From NCBI GenBank assembly GCA_018292915.2, contig JACVVK020000086.1:1667501-1731500 (forward strand): a stretch of 64,000 nucleotides of DNA. The letters are read 5' to 3'. The notes under the pieces were generated by a model. It was not told the origin of the DNA, ran no database searches, and worked only from the letters and a program-made list of their open reading frames with translations. Within the stretch, counting starts at the first letter, position 1. Each line of letters begins with the position of its first letter. The stretch comes from Batillaria attramentaria (Eukaryota; Mollusca; Gastropoda; Batillariidae). Both the position numbers and the translations under genes were made by a program. Shown here one piece after another: positions 1-10,400 of this stretch.

Positions 1-346
1 ATACGTCGACTAAACACAACTTACTCGGGGAGGGGGGGGGGGGGGAGTTGACAAAATGTCAGTTTTCTGCAGCAAAACTTATTATCTGCAGAAAAATCGA
101 CAATCCTGTTTTTTTTGCAGAAAAATGGAAATGACAAAATTCAACCGTTTTCTGCCGAAACTGATTTTTCTGCATGAAAAAAATGTTTCATAGGCTCAAT
201 CGCCTGTCAATGAGGACTGCAAAGCATTTTAACATTGCAGGTCAGTTTGGTAATTCTTCAGTGATGACCTTTTTTTTTTTTTTATCTATTCAAGTTCTCA
301 CCGTCCGGCTAGTATGATCACTTACAATTTACAATTTCATCATAGA

Positions 347-373
347 TTTATTCATTTTATCTCTGCTTTTATT
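347..373 (-). terminator. Two polyadenylation signals of the minus-strand gene ending at 407
   Basis: AATAAA occurs on the minus strand at 373-368 and again at 352-347, which are 34 and 55 bp beyond the stop codon. The pair supports the stop at 407 as the end of a transcribed gene. Confidence 0.5.
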
Positions 374-406
374 TTAAACCCTTCCTACCGACGACGATTT
401 GTCTCC

Positions 407-628
407 TCAGTTGTAGATATAATAAGGTGGTTTGAACTTGGGCTTGAACGCCTTCACTAAATCTTCAAGCTGATGAGCAGATCCATCGCAATGCTGCAAG
501 AGAATCAGTGGGTAACCACATCGAGCGCTGGCGGGAACAGCGCCAGTGACCACCTCCCTGTTCTGACTCTGACAGGTATTGTTTGTGTAGGTTTGCTGCT
601 CGTCATCCCAACCATTGCACAGAACCCA
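407..628 (-). CDS. C-terminal exon of an unidentified minus-strand gene
   Basis: An open frame of 73 codons ends at TGA (409-407) and is followed by two AATAAA signals. It reads WVLCNGWDDEQQTYTNNTCQ at its start and PKFKPPYYIYN at its end, with four cysteines. The in-frame TAG at 631-629 can be the end of an acceptor (gccgctag|TGG), so I start the exon there. The same frame is open again upstream, at 790-632, for 53 codons (VNLDLRWTVAAKVGRPIPTV), so the TAG could instead be a real disabling stop. A different model uses a signal-like ORF starting at 890 with donor GCCAG|GTCAGC (688/687) and an acceptor at 558. The family is not recognised. Confidence 0.45.
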   Translation of the reverse strand, partial: WVLCNGWDDEQQTYTNNTCQSQNREVVTGAVPASARCGYPLILLQHCDGSAHQLEDLVKAFKPKFKPPYYIYN

Positions 629-890
629 CTAGCGGCTTTCAGTAGCAGAGAGGGTGTATCTCTGGACCCTCGTCACGGCTTGCTGACCTGGCGGTACCAG
701 ACTGTGTGTGACTGTCGGGATGGGGCGTCCAACTTTCGCAGCAACTGTCCACCGGAGATCCAGGTTCACGTTCAGCAGCTTCGCTGTCCGCTAGGAGATC
801 AGCGACAGCGTAGTAAAGGTCTCCTGCAGGTAAGGAATAGTCTTTATGTAGCATCAGCACAACAAGCAAAGTAACCGGCCACAAAGCCAT

Positions 891-1840
891 CTAAATGTGC
901 ACGCCAGAAATTGTGTAACAGCCGGCTGTGATTGGCTTCAATTGTTTACATGCCATTACTGGTCACTGACACCGGGCCGATCACGAACCGGCATAAGCTG
1001 TCGATTGATTGTGAATGTAACTGTTTCGGGATGTTAACTCATTTATACTCATGTTTGCTGCAGTAAGAGCCGTCAAAGAACCGTTAAATCTGGCTGGATT
1101 TTCGCATACAGGGCCAACACAAAAAGAGTCAAAATCGTGGGGTACGCGTGCGCGGTAGCAAATGTGCTGATGAGTTCATGCAGTTTCGTTCACTAAAACT
1201 CGTTCTCTTTGACTTACCAGTTCTTACGCAAAATCTGTACGTTAGGTTAGAAATTTCACAACAGTCTACTAGACCTGTCCTGAAATCATACTAGAAACGT
1301 TTCAGTTTTCTTCGAGTGCGTTTTACGACTTCTTAGTTTTCTCCGAATAAGCTCGTGAATGTCAGTTGAGTGTCTTTCTCAGTAATACAAAACTCCGTAC
1401 TGCCCACAGGCAGTTTTTTGTCGCTACAGTTGATGCAGGTATCCAACCGTGATCACAAGCACAACCTCAAAAAGGTTGACGATTAGTGTTTCCTGTGATG
1501 TTGTACGCTCAAACGACAGCGAGAGAACAACTGAGTTTTGGTGTAATGGGTACACTGGGAAAGGTGGGTTGAAGGGGGGCGGGGGGGGGGAGTGGGGTCG
1601 GTTTGAGGGCAGGACTGGGTGATGGTAGAATGCTGGCGGAGGGGGAGGTGGGGTGAGGGGGGGGGATGACTGTGTGTGTAAGATGTGAGGTATGGGAAGG
1701 GGACACCTACCAGGTAAGCCTGCCGTGTGCCAACATTCTCGGCATTGCAGTGTGAAGTGATATGGATTTAAATTTCGGCCTGCGAAAAAAGAAACCGATA
1801 CGCTTGGCTGATGATTTCTCCTTTCAGCTTTTGTAGCTGT
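891..1840. other. Non-coding stretch, no convincing gene
   Basis: No frame with convincing composition. A strong minus-strand donor (ACTG|GTAAGTC, about 1216) could belong to an upstream exon of the gene ending at 407. A strong plus-strand donor lies near 1711 (CTACCAG|GTAAGC), but neither has a matching coding exon. The part from 1570 to 1665 is G-rich homopolymer sequence. Confidence 0.4.
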
Positions 1841-1847
1841 AGGTGTG

Positions 1848-1848
<1 letters not shown>

Positions 1849-1884
<36 letters not shown>

Positions 1885-2049
1885 AGGGGCGTAGGAACCA
1901 CGGGGGCCTGGGCCCCAGGGCCCCCGTTCGATTTTTAGAAGGGGGGGGGGGGCCCGAATATCTTTGCTTGCTTTTGATAAGAGGAGAGGGGGCCCACCAA
2001 TGGTGGGGGCCCCCTGCTCTGCTGTCGCAGGACAAAATCCTTGGCAGTC

Positions 2050-2102
<53 letters not shown>
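1849..2102. repeat. Two (CA)n tracts flanking a dispersed-repeat-like insert
   Basis: (CA)n at about 1849-1883 and 2050-2102 enclose a GC-rich segment that starts aggggcgtaggaacc and includes internal inverted GGGGCCC/GGGCCCC stretches. The insert looks like a mobile element that entered, or carries, the microsatellite. Its family is not recognised. Confidence 0.5.
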
Positions 2103-2106
<4 letters not shown>

Positions 2107-2159
2107 CTTCACCCCGGCCGTATGGCTCACCCGACTTAGTGGGCCCCCCTTTCTCTCAG

Positions 2160-3918
2160 CATCTTCCTACGCGCCTGTTAAGAAACCGCTAGGCAAGTGT
2201 GGAATGACGATGGACCATCAACGCTACTACATTACTGGTTACGGATTGTTGCAAGTGGACTTTGCTGTCTATCGCCAGAAAACCTCTGAACCTGACGAAG
2301 ACGAAGTCCACAACCCTGATGTGGGTCTGCTGCCAATGCTTCAACACCTGGCGCCATTCGGTTTTCCTGGAGCTGATGGTTTCCACGGTACTTATGGAGA
2401 AAGTGTATCAGTACTCGCATTGCACATTTTGAGGGCTCCCGGTCACGACTAACTTGTCACACAGTATCCGACACCTTTCAAACATCTACTATTCAGCACA
2501 CGACCATGATCGGTAGACCGATGATTCACCAAGACCTTACGAGGGAAGGAGCCACACAAACGCAAAAGGACTTGATAGTAGTAGTACACTGGACAGTCCT
2601 TGCGTTATCATGTTAACTGATTCGTAATAACTCGCTTTTTTGAATGTTTTGGATTAGAACGAGAAATATGATTAAAACACGATCCAACTGAAATTTAGGC
2701 AACGTATAGGCGTTCGATAGTTTGATACTCTGTAATGATGCATTATGGCAAATGCTAAAGGGCTTGATTTCTGTGACAGGCCAAGGAGAAGTTAATGAAA
2801 ATGAAGGAGCTGTTGGTGTTTTATCCACTCTCGGGCCAGGCTTGTCGGGGGCCAAGGACACTGTATCTCGCCCCTATGAGTACATCCCTTTTGCCAAGAC
2901 GCACCAAGATGAAACCGATGTTCACCAACACTACAAAATACACCGTGACCGCCGGGCTGCAGGAGACACTGGACCAACTCCAACTGTAACCCCAACACCT
3001 CTTTGGGTGGTGTATCCGTCATACGCTGGATGGCTCTGGAGTCAGATACTCCGGTCAGGGGCATGGCCACAGCAGAGAAGTTCCCCATTAGCAGCAAGCA
3101 GAGTACAACAGAACCCACTTCCCCATGCAGACGGTCGGGTATGGTCCCAGCCAAGCTTGCAAGATCAAGGTGCGCAGTCAAGGAGAAAAGGCGTCCCACT
3201 GGCAGACGGTGATGTTTCGGGCAGTGTCAACACTAACTCCTTCTTTGCTGGTCTGTCTGCTGTAGAACGGCTCGTGTTGCAGAATGCAGTGCCCGCAGTA
3301 GGAGCTCCATTTCTGGACGGAACCTGGCAGACAAGGAACCAGCCTAGACGTAACACAGGACAGACAGAACAAACAGGACGTAACTTGCGGCAACATCCAC
3401 AGAAAGCATGGAACTCAGGGCAGAATGGACAGACAGGACGTAACTTTGGGCAACAGGGACAGACAGGACGTAACGAAGAAAACCAAGGACAATCAGGACG
3501 TATCCTTGGGCAACAGGAACAGATGGGACGTATCCTTGGAAACCAAGGACAATCAGGACGTATCCTTGGGCAACAGGAACAGATGGGACGTATCCTTGGG
3601 CAACGGGGACAGACGGGACGTAACGCACAAAACCAAGGACAGACGGGACGTATACTTAGGCAACAGGGGCAGACAGGACGTAACACTGGAAACCTAGGAC
3701 AGGCGGGACGTAACTTTGGACAAGGACAGACAGGACCTAATTTCGGACAAGCGAGGCCAAACGTCAGACAACAGGGACAGACTAACGGTTTGAGTCAGCC
3801 TCAGCCTGCAAACGGTTCGGGCCGAGGTGGTCAGGCTGTTAGAGCACCTCTGACGGCGGCAGCGTGGGTAATCCCCGTTTATCCTGGTCAGGGAGTCTGG
3901 ATAAGGGCCGGCAAGTGA
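2160..3918 (+). CDS. Gln/Gly/Arg/Asn-rich repeat protein, last two exons (5' end not found)
   Basis: Exon 2160-2387 has the strong acceptor ccctttctctcag and the donor CACG|GTACTT. Exon 2780-3918 has the acceptor tttctgtgacag. Both sides of the intron are phase 1 and join through a Gly codon. The known part is 454 residues with stop TGA at 3916-3918. The first exon is a mixed, probably folded segment with one cysteine (KKPLGKCGMTMDHQRYYITG). The second has a disordered N-terminal part and then about a dozen copies of a ten-residue unit, consensus GQTGRNxGQQ, encoded at about 3358-3735. A short hydrophobic C-terminus follows. The high Gln/Gly/Arg/Asn content without cysteine suggests a structural extracellular protein, but the signal-peptide exon was not found. 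Function is an inference from composition. Confidence 0.65.
3358..3735 (+). repeat. 30-bp coding minisatellite (GQTGRNxGQQ repeats)
   Basis: Direct repeats of a 30-bp unit with the core gacagacaggacgtaac and a variable partner, kept in one reading frame. Variants include GQSGRILGQQ and EQMGRILGNQ. A 60-bp double unit is repeated exactly near 3481-3600, which indicates recent slippage or unequal exchange. Confidence 0.85.
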
Positions 3919-3992
3919 CGTCACGAAGTACGGTGCATGGTAATGGACATTGCGGTAACAATACTGCATGGGTACCGTGACAGATGCTGAAA

Positions 3993-3998
3993 AATAAA
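3993..3998 (+). terminator. Polyadenylation signal of the repeat-protein gene
   Basis: AATAAA on the plus strand 75 bp after the TGA at 3918, in the usual position for an animal mRNA. Confidence 0.65.
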
Positions 3999-4990
3999 TC
4001 GGAATATAGGAATTACTGACAAAACTACACTGTCTTTTACTTTTTTGTTTTTGAAAAGAGCTCTGGACTCGGAGCAAAGGAAATACCTGCATATATATTT
4101 ATATATTTATATATATTTACACCAAAAACAACAACAACAAGATACACAGACACATTTAAGAAAAAAATAAACGTAGGCCGTTACTTACAGTAGTATTGAT
4201 GATCAGGCAAAAAGAACGTTTTTGTTTTGAAAACTTTGTTTTAAGCCCTAGGCCCTAGTCTTCTTTGACATGTTTCATGTATGCCCCTGTAGAGATTTAC
4301 ACATATAGTTGATGAAAACGTTCTGGTTACTACATGAGTAGTAGGTCAAGCAATACGGACGAACACAAAAAGTCTTGCATGTACATAACTCAGGCCCAAT
4401 CCTTTTGATCAAGTATTTATAGAGGTCTACCCTTGTGTGCTCTTATATATATGCTTTCGATCGGGGTCTGCCTTAGACCCACTATGTGCTCTTAATTGCA
4501 TACTCAAGATCTGTGTTTGATTATCTTGCTGAGATTATGAATAAATCGTGAAACGTGATTGTTTTTGGTTGCCTCGTCGGTCTGTTCCACATTGTCTTGC
4601 CTGCATCTGTGACATTACAGGTGTAAAATTTCAGCGTGTACAGCACACAACCTTCAGTCAGATTCACTAGATGTGTAGAACTTTCAGCAACATAATACAG
4701 GAGTCAGTAGTGTGTTCTCCGCATGAGCCACGACCACTCTCAGACGACATTCGTTTTACCTGATCTGTTAGTTCATGAAAGTTCACATACTTGTTTCGAA
4801 GTCAGTGCTCTGTTCTGTCACGGAAAAGCAGTTATTTAGTTTAAGCCTGCCCCCTGCCAACAATTTTGTGTGTTTTCCAGTCCACTGTGGTCTGCGTGGA
4901 ATCGCTCCTCTTTCTTTTAAACAACAGAGAGTCCATATTTCGTTTGATTTATCTTCAGCCTAGAATTTTTGTTTTTCAGCTGGTCACTTT
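3999..4990. other. Non-coding spacer
   Basis: AT-rich sequence with short (ATAT) tracts near 4092-4120. I see no open frame with matching splice sites. Confidence 0.4.
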
Positions 4991-5145
4991 CAGAGTTCAC
5001 CCACCGCACAGCAAAAGTCAGGTGTGAAATATTGTTTCCACAGGAAAGATTTTCTCTCTCTCCGGCTCAGAGTTCACCCACCGCACAGCAAAAGTCAGGT
5101 GTCAAATATTGTTTCCACAGGAAAGATTTTCTCTTTCTCCGGCTC

Positions 5146-5146
<1 letters not shown>
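4991..5146. repeat. 77-bp tandem duplication
   Basis: Two copies of a 77-bp unit beginning cagagttcacccaccgcac, the second starting at 5068. They are almost identical and run directly into a long (CA)n tract. Confidence 0.85.
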
Positions 5147-5239
<93 letters not shown>

Positions 5240-5249
5240 ACACACACAC
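5147..5249. repeat. (CA)n microsatellite, about 100 bp
   Basis: Uninterrupted (CA)n apart from one CATA. A 15-bp direct repeat (gcacctacattcttg, twice) follows at about 5257-5290. Confidence 0.9.
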
Positions 5250-6093
5250 CTTTTTCGCTGCACCTACATTCTTGTGCACCTACATTCTTGATGACTAAGG
5301 CAACGACTTCGCATACAGCTAGAGACGAATGATTTACAGTAAGCGACAATACTTGTCAGTCTCCAAACGAGGCAAAGTACGGGGCGGAAGGGGCGTGGAA
5401 AGAGACGGCTGGAGATAGAGGATGGTCCTGTTTGAGGTCTTGGGTAAAAATAATGTATGATACTCGAGATGCCACATTTGGAGTGATTGTCTGAATCGAA
5501 ATTACAGGAGTGATGAGACATACTTGGCTGTAAATAAACAAGGAAATAACAAACAAAAATTCAGAACAAACAACAAAACAATCAAACCAACAACCAAAAA
5601 CAAACCAAAGAACAAAAAGTGAACCAAACAACAACAGCAACACCCACTGACGAGAGCGACAGTGACCGACCAAAGGAATCAGAGAAAGTGGGTCACCGCA
5701 AAACTGCACTGACCTTAACGTATGTAGGACGCGGTGTTAAGGAGGTACATGTAACAGCGGCGTGAGGAGTTGTTAAGAATAATTCTTCAACCGGAGGTTA
5801 CCAGTGGGCGGTTTGTTGTCAAATGGACAATGTATGAGAAAACCCCTGTGTTGTTCAGTTATGGAATAGTTACACTTGAAATTCTTCATGTTTTCTCCTT
5901 ACTGCGAACGAAATTAACCTGTGCATGTCCATGAATAATTTCGAGTTTTCGTGCTTTTAAAATTTTGTTAAGGTGTTTAGCACAGTTGTTGTTTTGACTT
6001 GTTGTTCTATTCTGTTTTGTTTGGCTCTCTGGAGAAAATAAGAAAGTTTTCGTGGAAAGTTTATTATCAAAGCTGCTGTTGTTTCCCGGCTGA

Positions 6094-6095
<2 letters not shown>

Positions 6096-6158
<63 letters not shown>
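6096..6158. repeat. (TG)n microsatellite
   Basis: About 31 TG units between unique AT-rich flanks. Confidence 0.9.
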
Positions 6159-6159
<1 letters not shown>

Positions 6160-6482
6160 TCTCTTGTCCTTCGAATTCCCGGTGGTATTTGCTAATCGCA
6201 ACGGACGCAAATACATTATATACGGGGATCCTCTGTATCTCAGCTGGAGTCAGTTCCACAGATACACTTTAACACAGGACTTTTAATCTGTCACCGCTGA
6301 AGATCAGGTTTTGCACGTGAAATACAATAATCGTGACCGTAACCCCACACCTGTCACTCGTCCATTAAAGATTACACACGGGAAGGATGTTTGTTCATGA
6401 ATGTGGATCACTTTGCTTTGGTATACACATACACAGATTCTTTTTACTGAAAAAGATATCCCTTCACCACGTGTTGCCCGCG

Positions 6483-6555
6483 CAGAGAGAGAGAGAGAGA
6501 GAGAGGGGCACACCAGTTCGTTTTAAACGTAATGTTTAGTTAGTTCATTGACAGT

Positions 6556-6621
<66 letters not shown>

Positions 6622-6637
6622 CACACACACACACACA
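6483..6637. repeat. (GA)n and (CA)n microsatellites downstream of the chitin-binding gene
   Basis: (GA)n at about 6483-6506 and a long (CA)n at 6556-6637 with a CCCC interruption. They lie about 100 bp beyond the AATAAA of the minus-strand gene. Confidence 0.9.
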
Positions 6638-6733
6638 ATGACACACTCACATCAGTGTGCACAAACGTTCATGATGAAACCTGCATTGCTTTCCGACAGA
6701 GAAAAACAATCTAGAGGAAAACGCAATCTAAAC

Positions 6734-6739
6734 TTTATT
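6734..6739 (-). terminator. Polyadenylation signal of the chitin-binding gene
   Basis: AATAAA on the minus strand 112 bp after the stop codon, inside the sequence GAATAAAGTTTAG. It defines a 3' UTR of roughly 130 nt. Confidence 0.7.
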
Positions 6740-6850
6740 CAGTAGATTGTCAATATCTTTGTTCCAACTTATTCATCCAACACCATCACAAGAACCATCG
6801 TTCGAAATACAAGCTGCACCCGGCAAACAGCACTTGAGCTGTTTAAAGTT

Positions 6851-7498
6851 CTACTCGACGTCTGTATCCACCGAGTTTCTGACCACCCAGGTGCCTTCAG
6901 AATCGTCGAGAAGCCATTGACCAGTAGAGCTGTCGGGAACCCAAACTCCAGGCCACTCCTGGTCGGGCTGAGGGGCGACAGCCACGCGGGTGTCACGTGC
7001 AGTTGCCTGCGTTCCCAGCAGCCACCACGTCGGGGTGGTTGCTTGCACCGTGTTGGCCGCTTGTCCGTCGGCAGGCCTGGGAATTGGTGCTTGTGCTGGG
7101 GATGCACGCGGCAGGGACTGGGCGCTGTTGAGCAGTATGGTGTTGGGAGGGGGAGCTTGTGGAGGGTTTGCAGGGTCAGGAGCAGGAACGACAACTACCG
7201 GCTGTGTCTGAGGAGGGACCACATTCACACTACTACCACCACCAGGGACTTGAGGTTGTGGCCCCTGAACCGAGGCGACTGGAGCCGGGGGCGGCGGGAT
7301 GAAAGCTGGAGACTGACCCACGGGGAGCGGTTGCGCGTCAGGCTGAGTGTCTGGCTGTGGCGTGTCCACGGGCTGCGTGACTTGAGGTTCTCGGGCCACA
7401 ACATTGCCGTCCTGATCCCGGAAGAGACTCCGGCCCTGCTCATCCTGTTGGTCCAGCGGAGTCAGCACCTTGCCCTCCTGGTTCACCAGGATTGTCTG
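6851..7498 (-). CDS. Exon 8: C-terminal Pro/Gln/Val-rich segment and stop
   Basis: Phase 0 entry with stop TAG at 6853-6851. The exon opens with charged residues (NQEGKVLTPLDQQDEQGRSL), passes through Pro/Gln/Val-rich sequence (QTQPVVVVPAPDPANPPQAP), and ends with a Trp-rich acidic tail (VWVPDSSTGQWLLDDSEGTW). The tail may be a short globular or binding segment. The acceptor is a NAGNAG pair (tagcag), which could add or drop one Gln. Confidence 0.78.
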   Translation of the reverse strand, partial: QTILVNQEGKVLTPLDQQDEQGRSLFRDQDGNVVAREPQVTQPVDTPQPDTQPDAQPLPVGQSPAFIPPPPAPVASVQGPQPQVPGGGSSVNVVPPQTQPVVVVPAPDPANPPQAPPPNTILLNSAQSLPRASPAQAPIPRPADGQAANTVQATTPTWWLLGTQATARDTRVAVAPQPDQEWPGVWVPDSSTGQWLLDDSEGTWVVRNSVDTDVE

Positions 7499-10400
7499 CT
7501 AGTACCACACACAGACAAACTCGCGATCAGTTCTCTGGCTGCTTCTCAATATACTTATGCAAAGGCAAGTGAAGAATACTCGTATATCGGGTTTACCAGC
7601 AACTAAAACATTGAACTCGGAGACGTTTCAGGGATTTCAAAGTCTGCGTAAATTAGAATCCGTCCGGAATACAGCATCACGGCCTTTCAAATTAGATTTT
7701 TTTCCTGACATTTTCTTGAAAATCAAGACAAAGGAATAAAATCGACACCCACACACATGAAGAGAACATTGAGGAAACGAAACACGGCGAGGCTGAAACG
7801 GGGGAGGAGGTTAAGTCGACCCGGAAGGGGCTGGGTCGGGAAACTTCGGAGGAAAAAGGGGGGGGGGGATTGGATGGTTAAAAGGACGTGTTACTGCAGA
7901 AGAGGAAGACGTCAGCGGAATAAGATGGGCGAGGATACGAGACCACGCGGTGCGTTTACAAGCTTCATTACCGAAGGTTCATGATGACCGCTAACAGAAA
8001 CACGTAATGCAAATGTCCTGCCCAAAAGCGTCGTCATTACCTGAGTCTGGTCGACGTCAACATTGCCAGCTGATCGTCCAATGGGAGGCCCGCTGTCCCT
8101 GCCGGCCTGTGGGAAGAAGGCAGCCTGTCCCTGGTTAATGCCGGGATTCAAACCCGCCGCCCCAGCCAGCTGGAACTGGTTGACGTTTGGTGCCGCCACG
8201 TTGATGTTGGGGTTGAACTGTGGGTTCAAACCCTGGTTAGGCTGGAAACCGCCTGGTTGGAGTGGCAGCTGGCCGGGCTGGGCAGAGGCGTGTATATGAT
8301 TTTAAATTACACATGGTTTCTGTACGAGACCTGCCCTCCCCTCCCCTCCCCCTTTTCAAGTTTTAAGTGGTTCACTCCCAACTGCCCTAGAACAATAAAC
8401 AAGCTTTGGTTTTGACTTGAATCCACCAGAACGTGCATGTGTAAGTCGTTAAGTGACACTCACCTGTAGAGCGTTGCCCTGTAGTCCGTTGCCCTGTAGA
8501 GCGTTGCCCTGTAGTCCGTTGCCCTGTAGAGCGTTGCCTTGTAGAGCGTTACCTTGTACAGCCAGCAGACCGCCCAGTCCGCCAAATCCACCCAGCGCTG
8601 CCAGGAGAGCCGCATTACCCAGCCCACCGTTACCGCCTCCACCATTCCCACCGCCACCTCCACCACTAGACCCTGAGGAGGAGCTGAGGCTGTTCTGTAG
8701 CGACATCATGTAGAGCCAATCTAACCCAGAACTGGAGCTGTCGTGGTGCTCCTCCTCCTGGCATACAGAAACACGGAAAAGTCACGTCAACAACTGACGA
8801 TCACTGAAAACGCCAAATCTGGCATAAAGTGAAAATGAAAACGCTAAATCTGACAGAAAGTGAACTCCAAATCTGACATAAAGTGAAAATGAAAACGCGA
8901 AGTCTAACATAAAGTGAAAATGAGAACGCGAAATTTGACACAGAGTGAAAATGAAACTGTGAAACCTGATGTGCTGAAAACGTAAAATTTGACTTAGTGG
9001 AATGGGAATTGTATGTGTGATATTGGCCGTACGTGTTACTGTGTGTGCAGAAAAATGTGACATACTTCACACTGAAGATCTGGTTTTTTTTTTGTTTTTT
9101 TTTGTCGGAAGGTCAATATAACCCAAGGCTCTGAACGTCCTATTCTCGACAATAAAGCCACGTGTCTGGGTTCAAGTCCCGACAGGGTAAAGATTACGAA
9201 CGAAACCGAAATATCCGACTCGGCCGTGAGGTGCGCGGAGGTCGCTTCTGAACTGTCTCTAACCTGTGCAGTACACCAGAAAACACGTGCTGGTTCGGCT
9301 TAAGTCCTCCATCATTGTTGTATAGACCTATTTCGGATCCACCGTCATTGAAATTGCCTTCGTGGCAGACAAAAGACGATGGACTCCAAACGAACCACCC
9401 ATCCACCTTTTGCGAGACAAATTACAGAAGGAATACGTGCACATTTAATTCCATCGCGCTTTCACGCATTCAGACATATGAAGAAACCAAGAAATGATTT
9501 TCACCGTGAAGTTTAATCACTCGCAATTGTGTACACATAACCGAACACCGCATTAATTTGTGGGGTGCTACTCGCCGCTTTTTAATTTTTTCCAACCCAA
9601 GTCTCGCGAGACCGTGATGTGAGACCGTGACGTCACTAACTGTGACTCACATGGTGGACGTCTGAGTGGCCGTGGTGGTACTTGGAGCGCTGGTCCTGGC
9701 AGTACACGTATTTGTCCTCCAGACATTCCTTGAGGTGCCAGTCAAACTGGTAGTGATGGGGGCAGTGCTGGAGAGAGCCGTGGTGATGGTCGCACTCGTA
9801 ATAAGTCTCACAGTGTTCAGCGTGGTAGTCGGGCTCTTTACCATGCTCCTCGTGACACTCGTAACCTGAACAAAACCACAGTCGGAATGATGATCTCGTG
9901 ACAGACATAGGAGACATTATAAAATATGAATGATAAGATTCATGAACGTTTTGATAACACTCAAACACTTCTTCAAAGAAATATTTCAGATTTTTTCAAG
10001 GACATCATCGATTTTGTGAACGTTTTCCCTTCCATCTGGAGCAAGCAAAACGCGTTTCTTGAATTACATATTTCATTTGTTTTCATTGATATCTGGGGTT
10101 TCTTACGCTTTTTTTCTTGTTAAAGTGGAAGGAAGCAAACAAACACAATTTAAAAGACAACCTCCCCCCCCCCCCCCAAAAAAAAAACAACAAAAACACA
10201 CACACACAAAAAAACACAAAAAAACAAGAAGCAGAGTTCCTGATAAACTTACTGCTGTGACCGCTGCTGCTGTGTTCATCATGATGGCCATGGCCGCTGT
10301 GACTCTGAAGAACAAACACAAATTTGATTTGATTTGATTACTTCAACAGAGAATCGTTTATATTTCATACTATGAAAAACACAGATGAATGATAATACAA

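Noticed and set aside
473..829. Plus-strand exon ending CTGCAG|GTAAGG
   Set aside because: The donor is strong, but the frame has phase 0 while the next plus exon (2160) needs phase 1. The minus strand has the stop and AATAAA signals.
639..890. Signal-peptide-like minus-strand frame (MALWPVTLLVVLML) as an independent gene
   Set aside because: The hydrophobic run is followed by His-Lys-Asp, and it overlaps better candidate exons. Kept only as an alternative 5' exon for the gene ending at 407.
1424..2035. 203-codon minus-strand frame with Pro-rich and Cys/Val repeats
   Set aside because: It runs through G-rich homopolymers and a (CA)n tract. Composition is explained by simple repeats.
3165..3686. 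Cys/Pro/Arg-rich frame antisense to the decapeptide repeat
   Set aside because: Mirror of a coding repeat. The plus strand has splice sites, stop and AATAAA; the minus strand has none.
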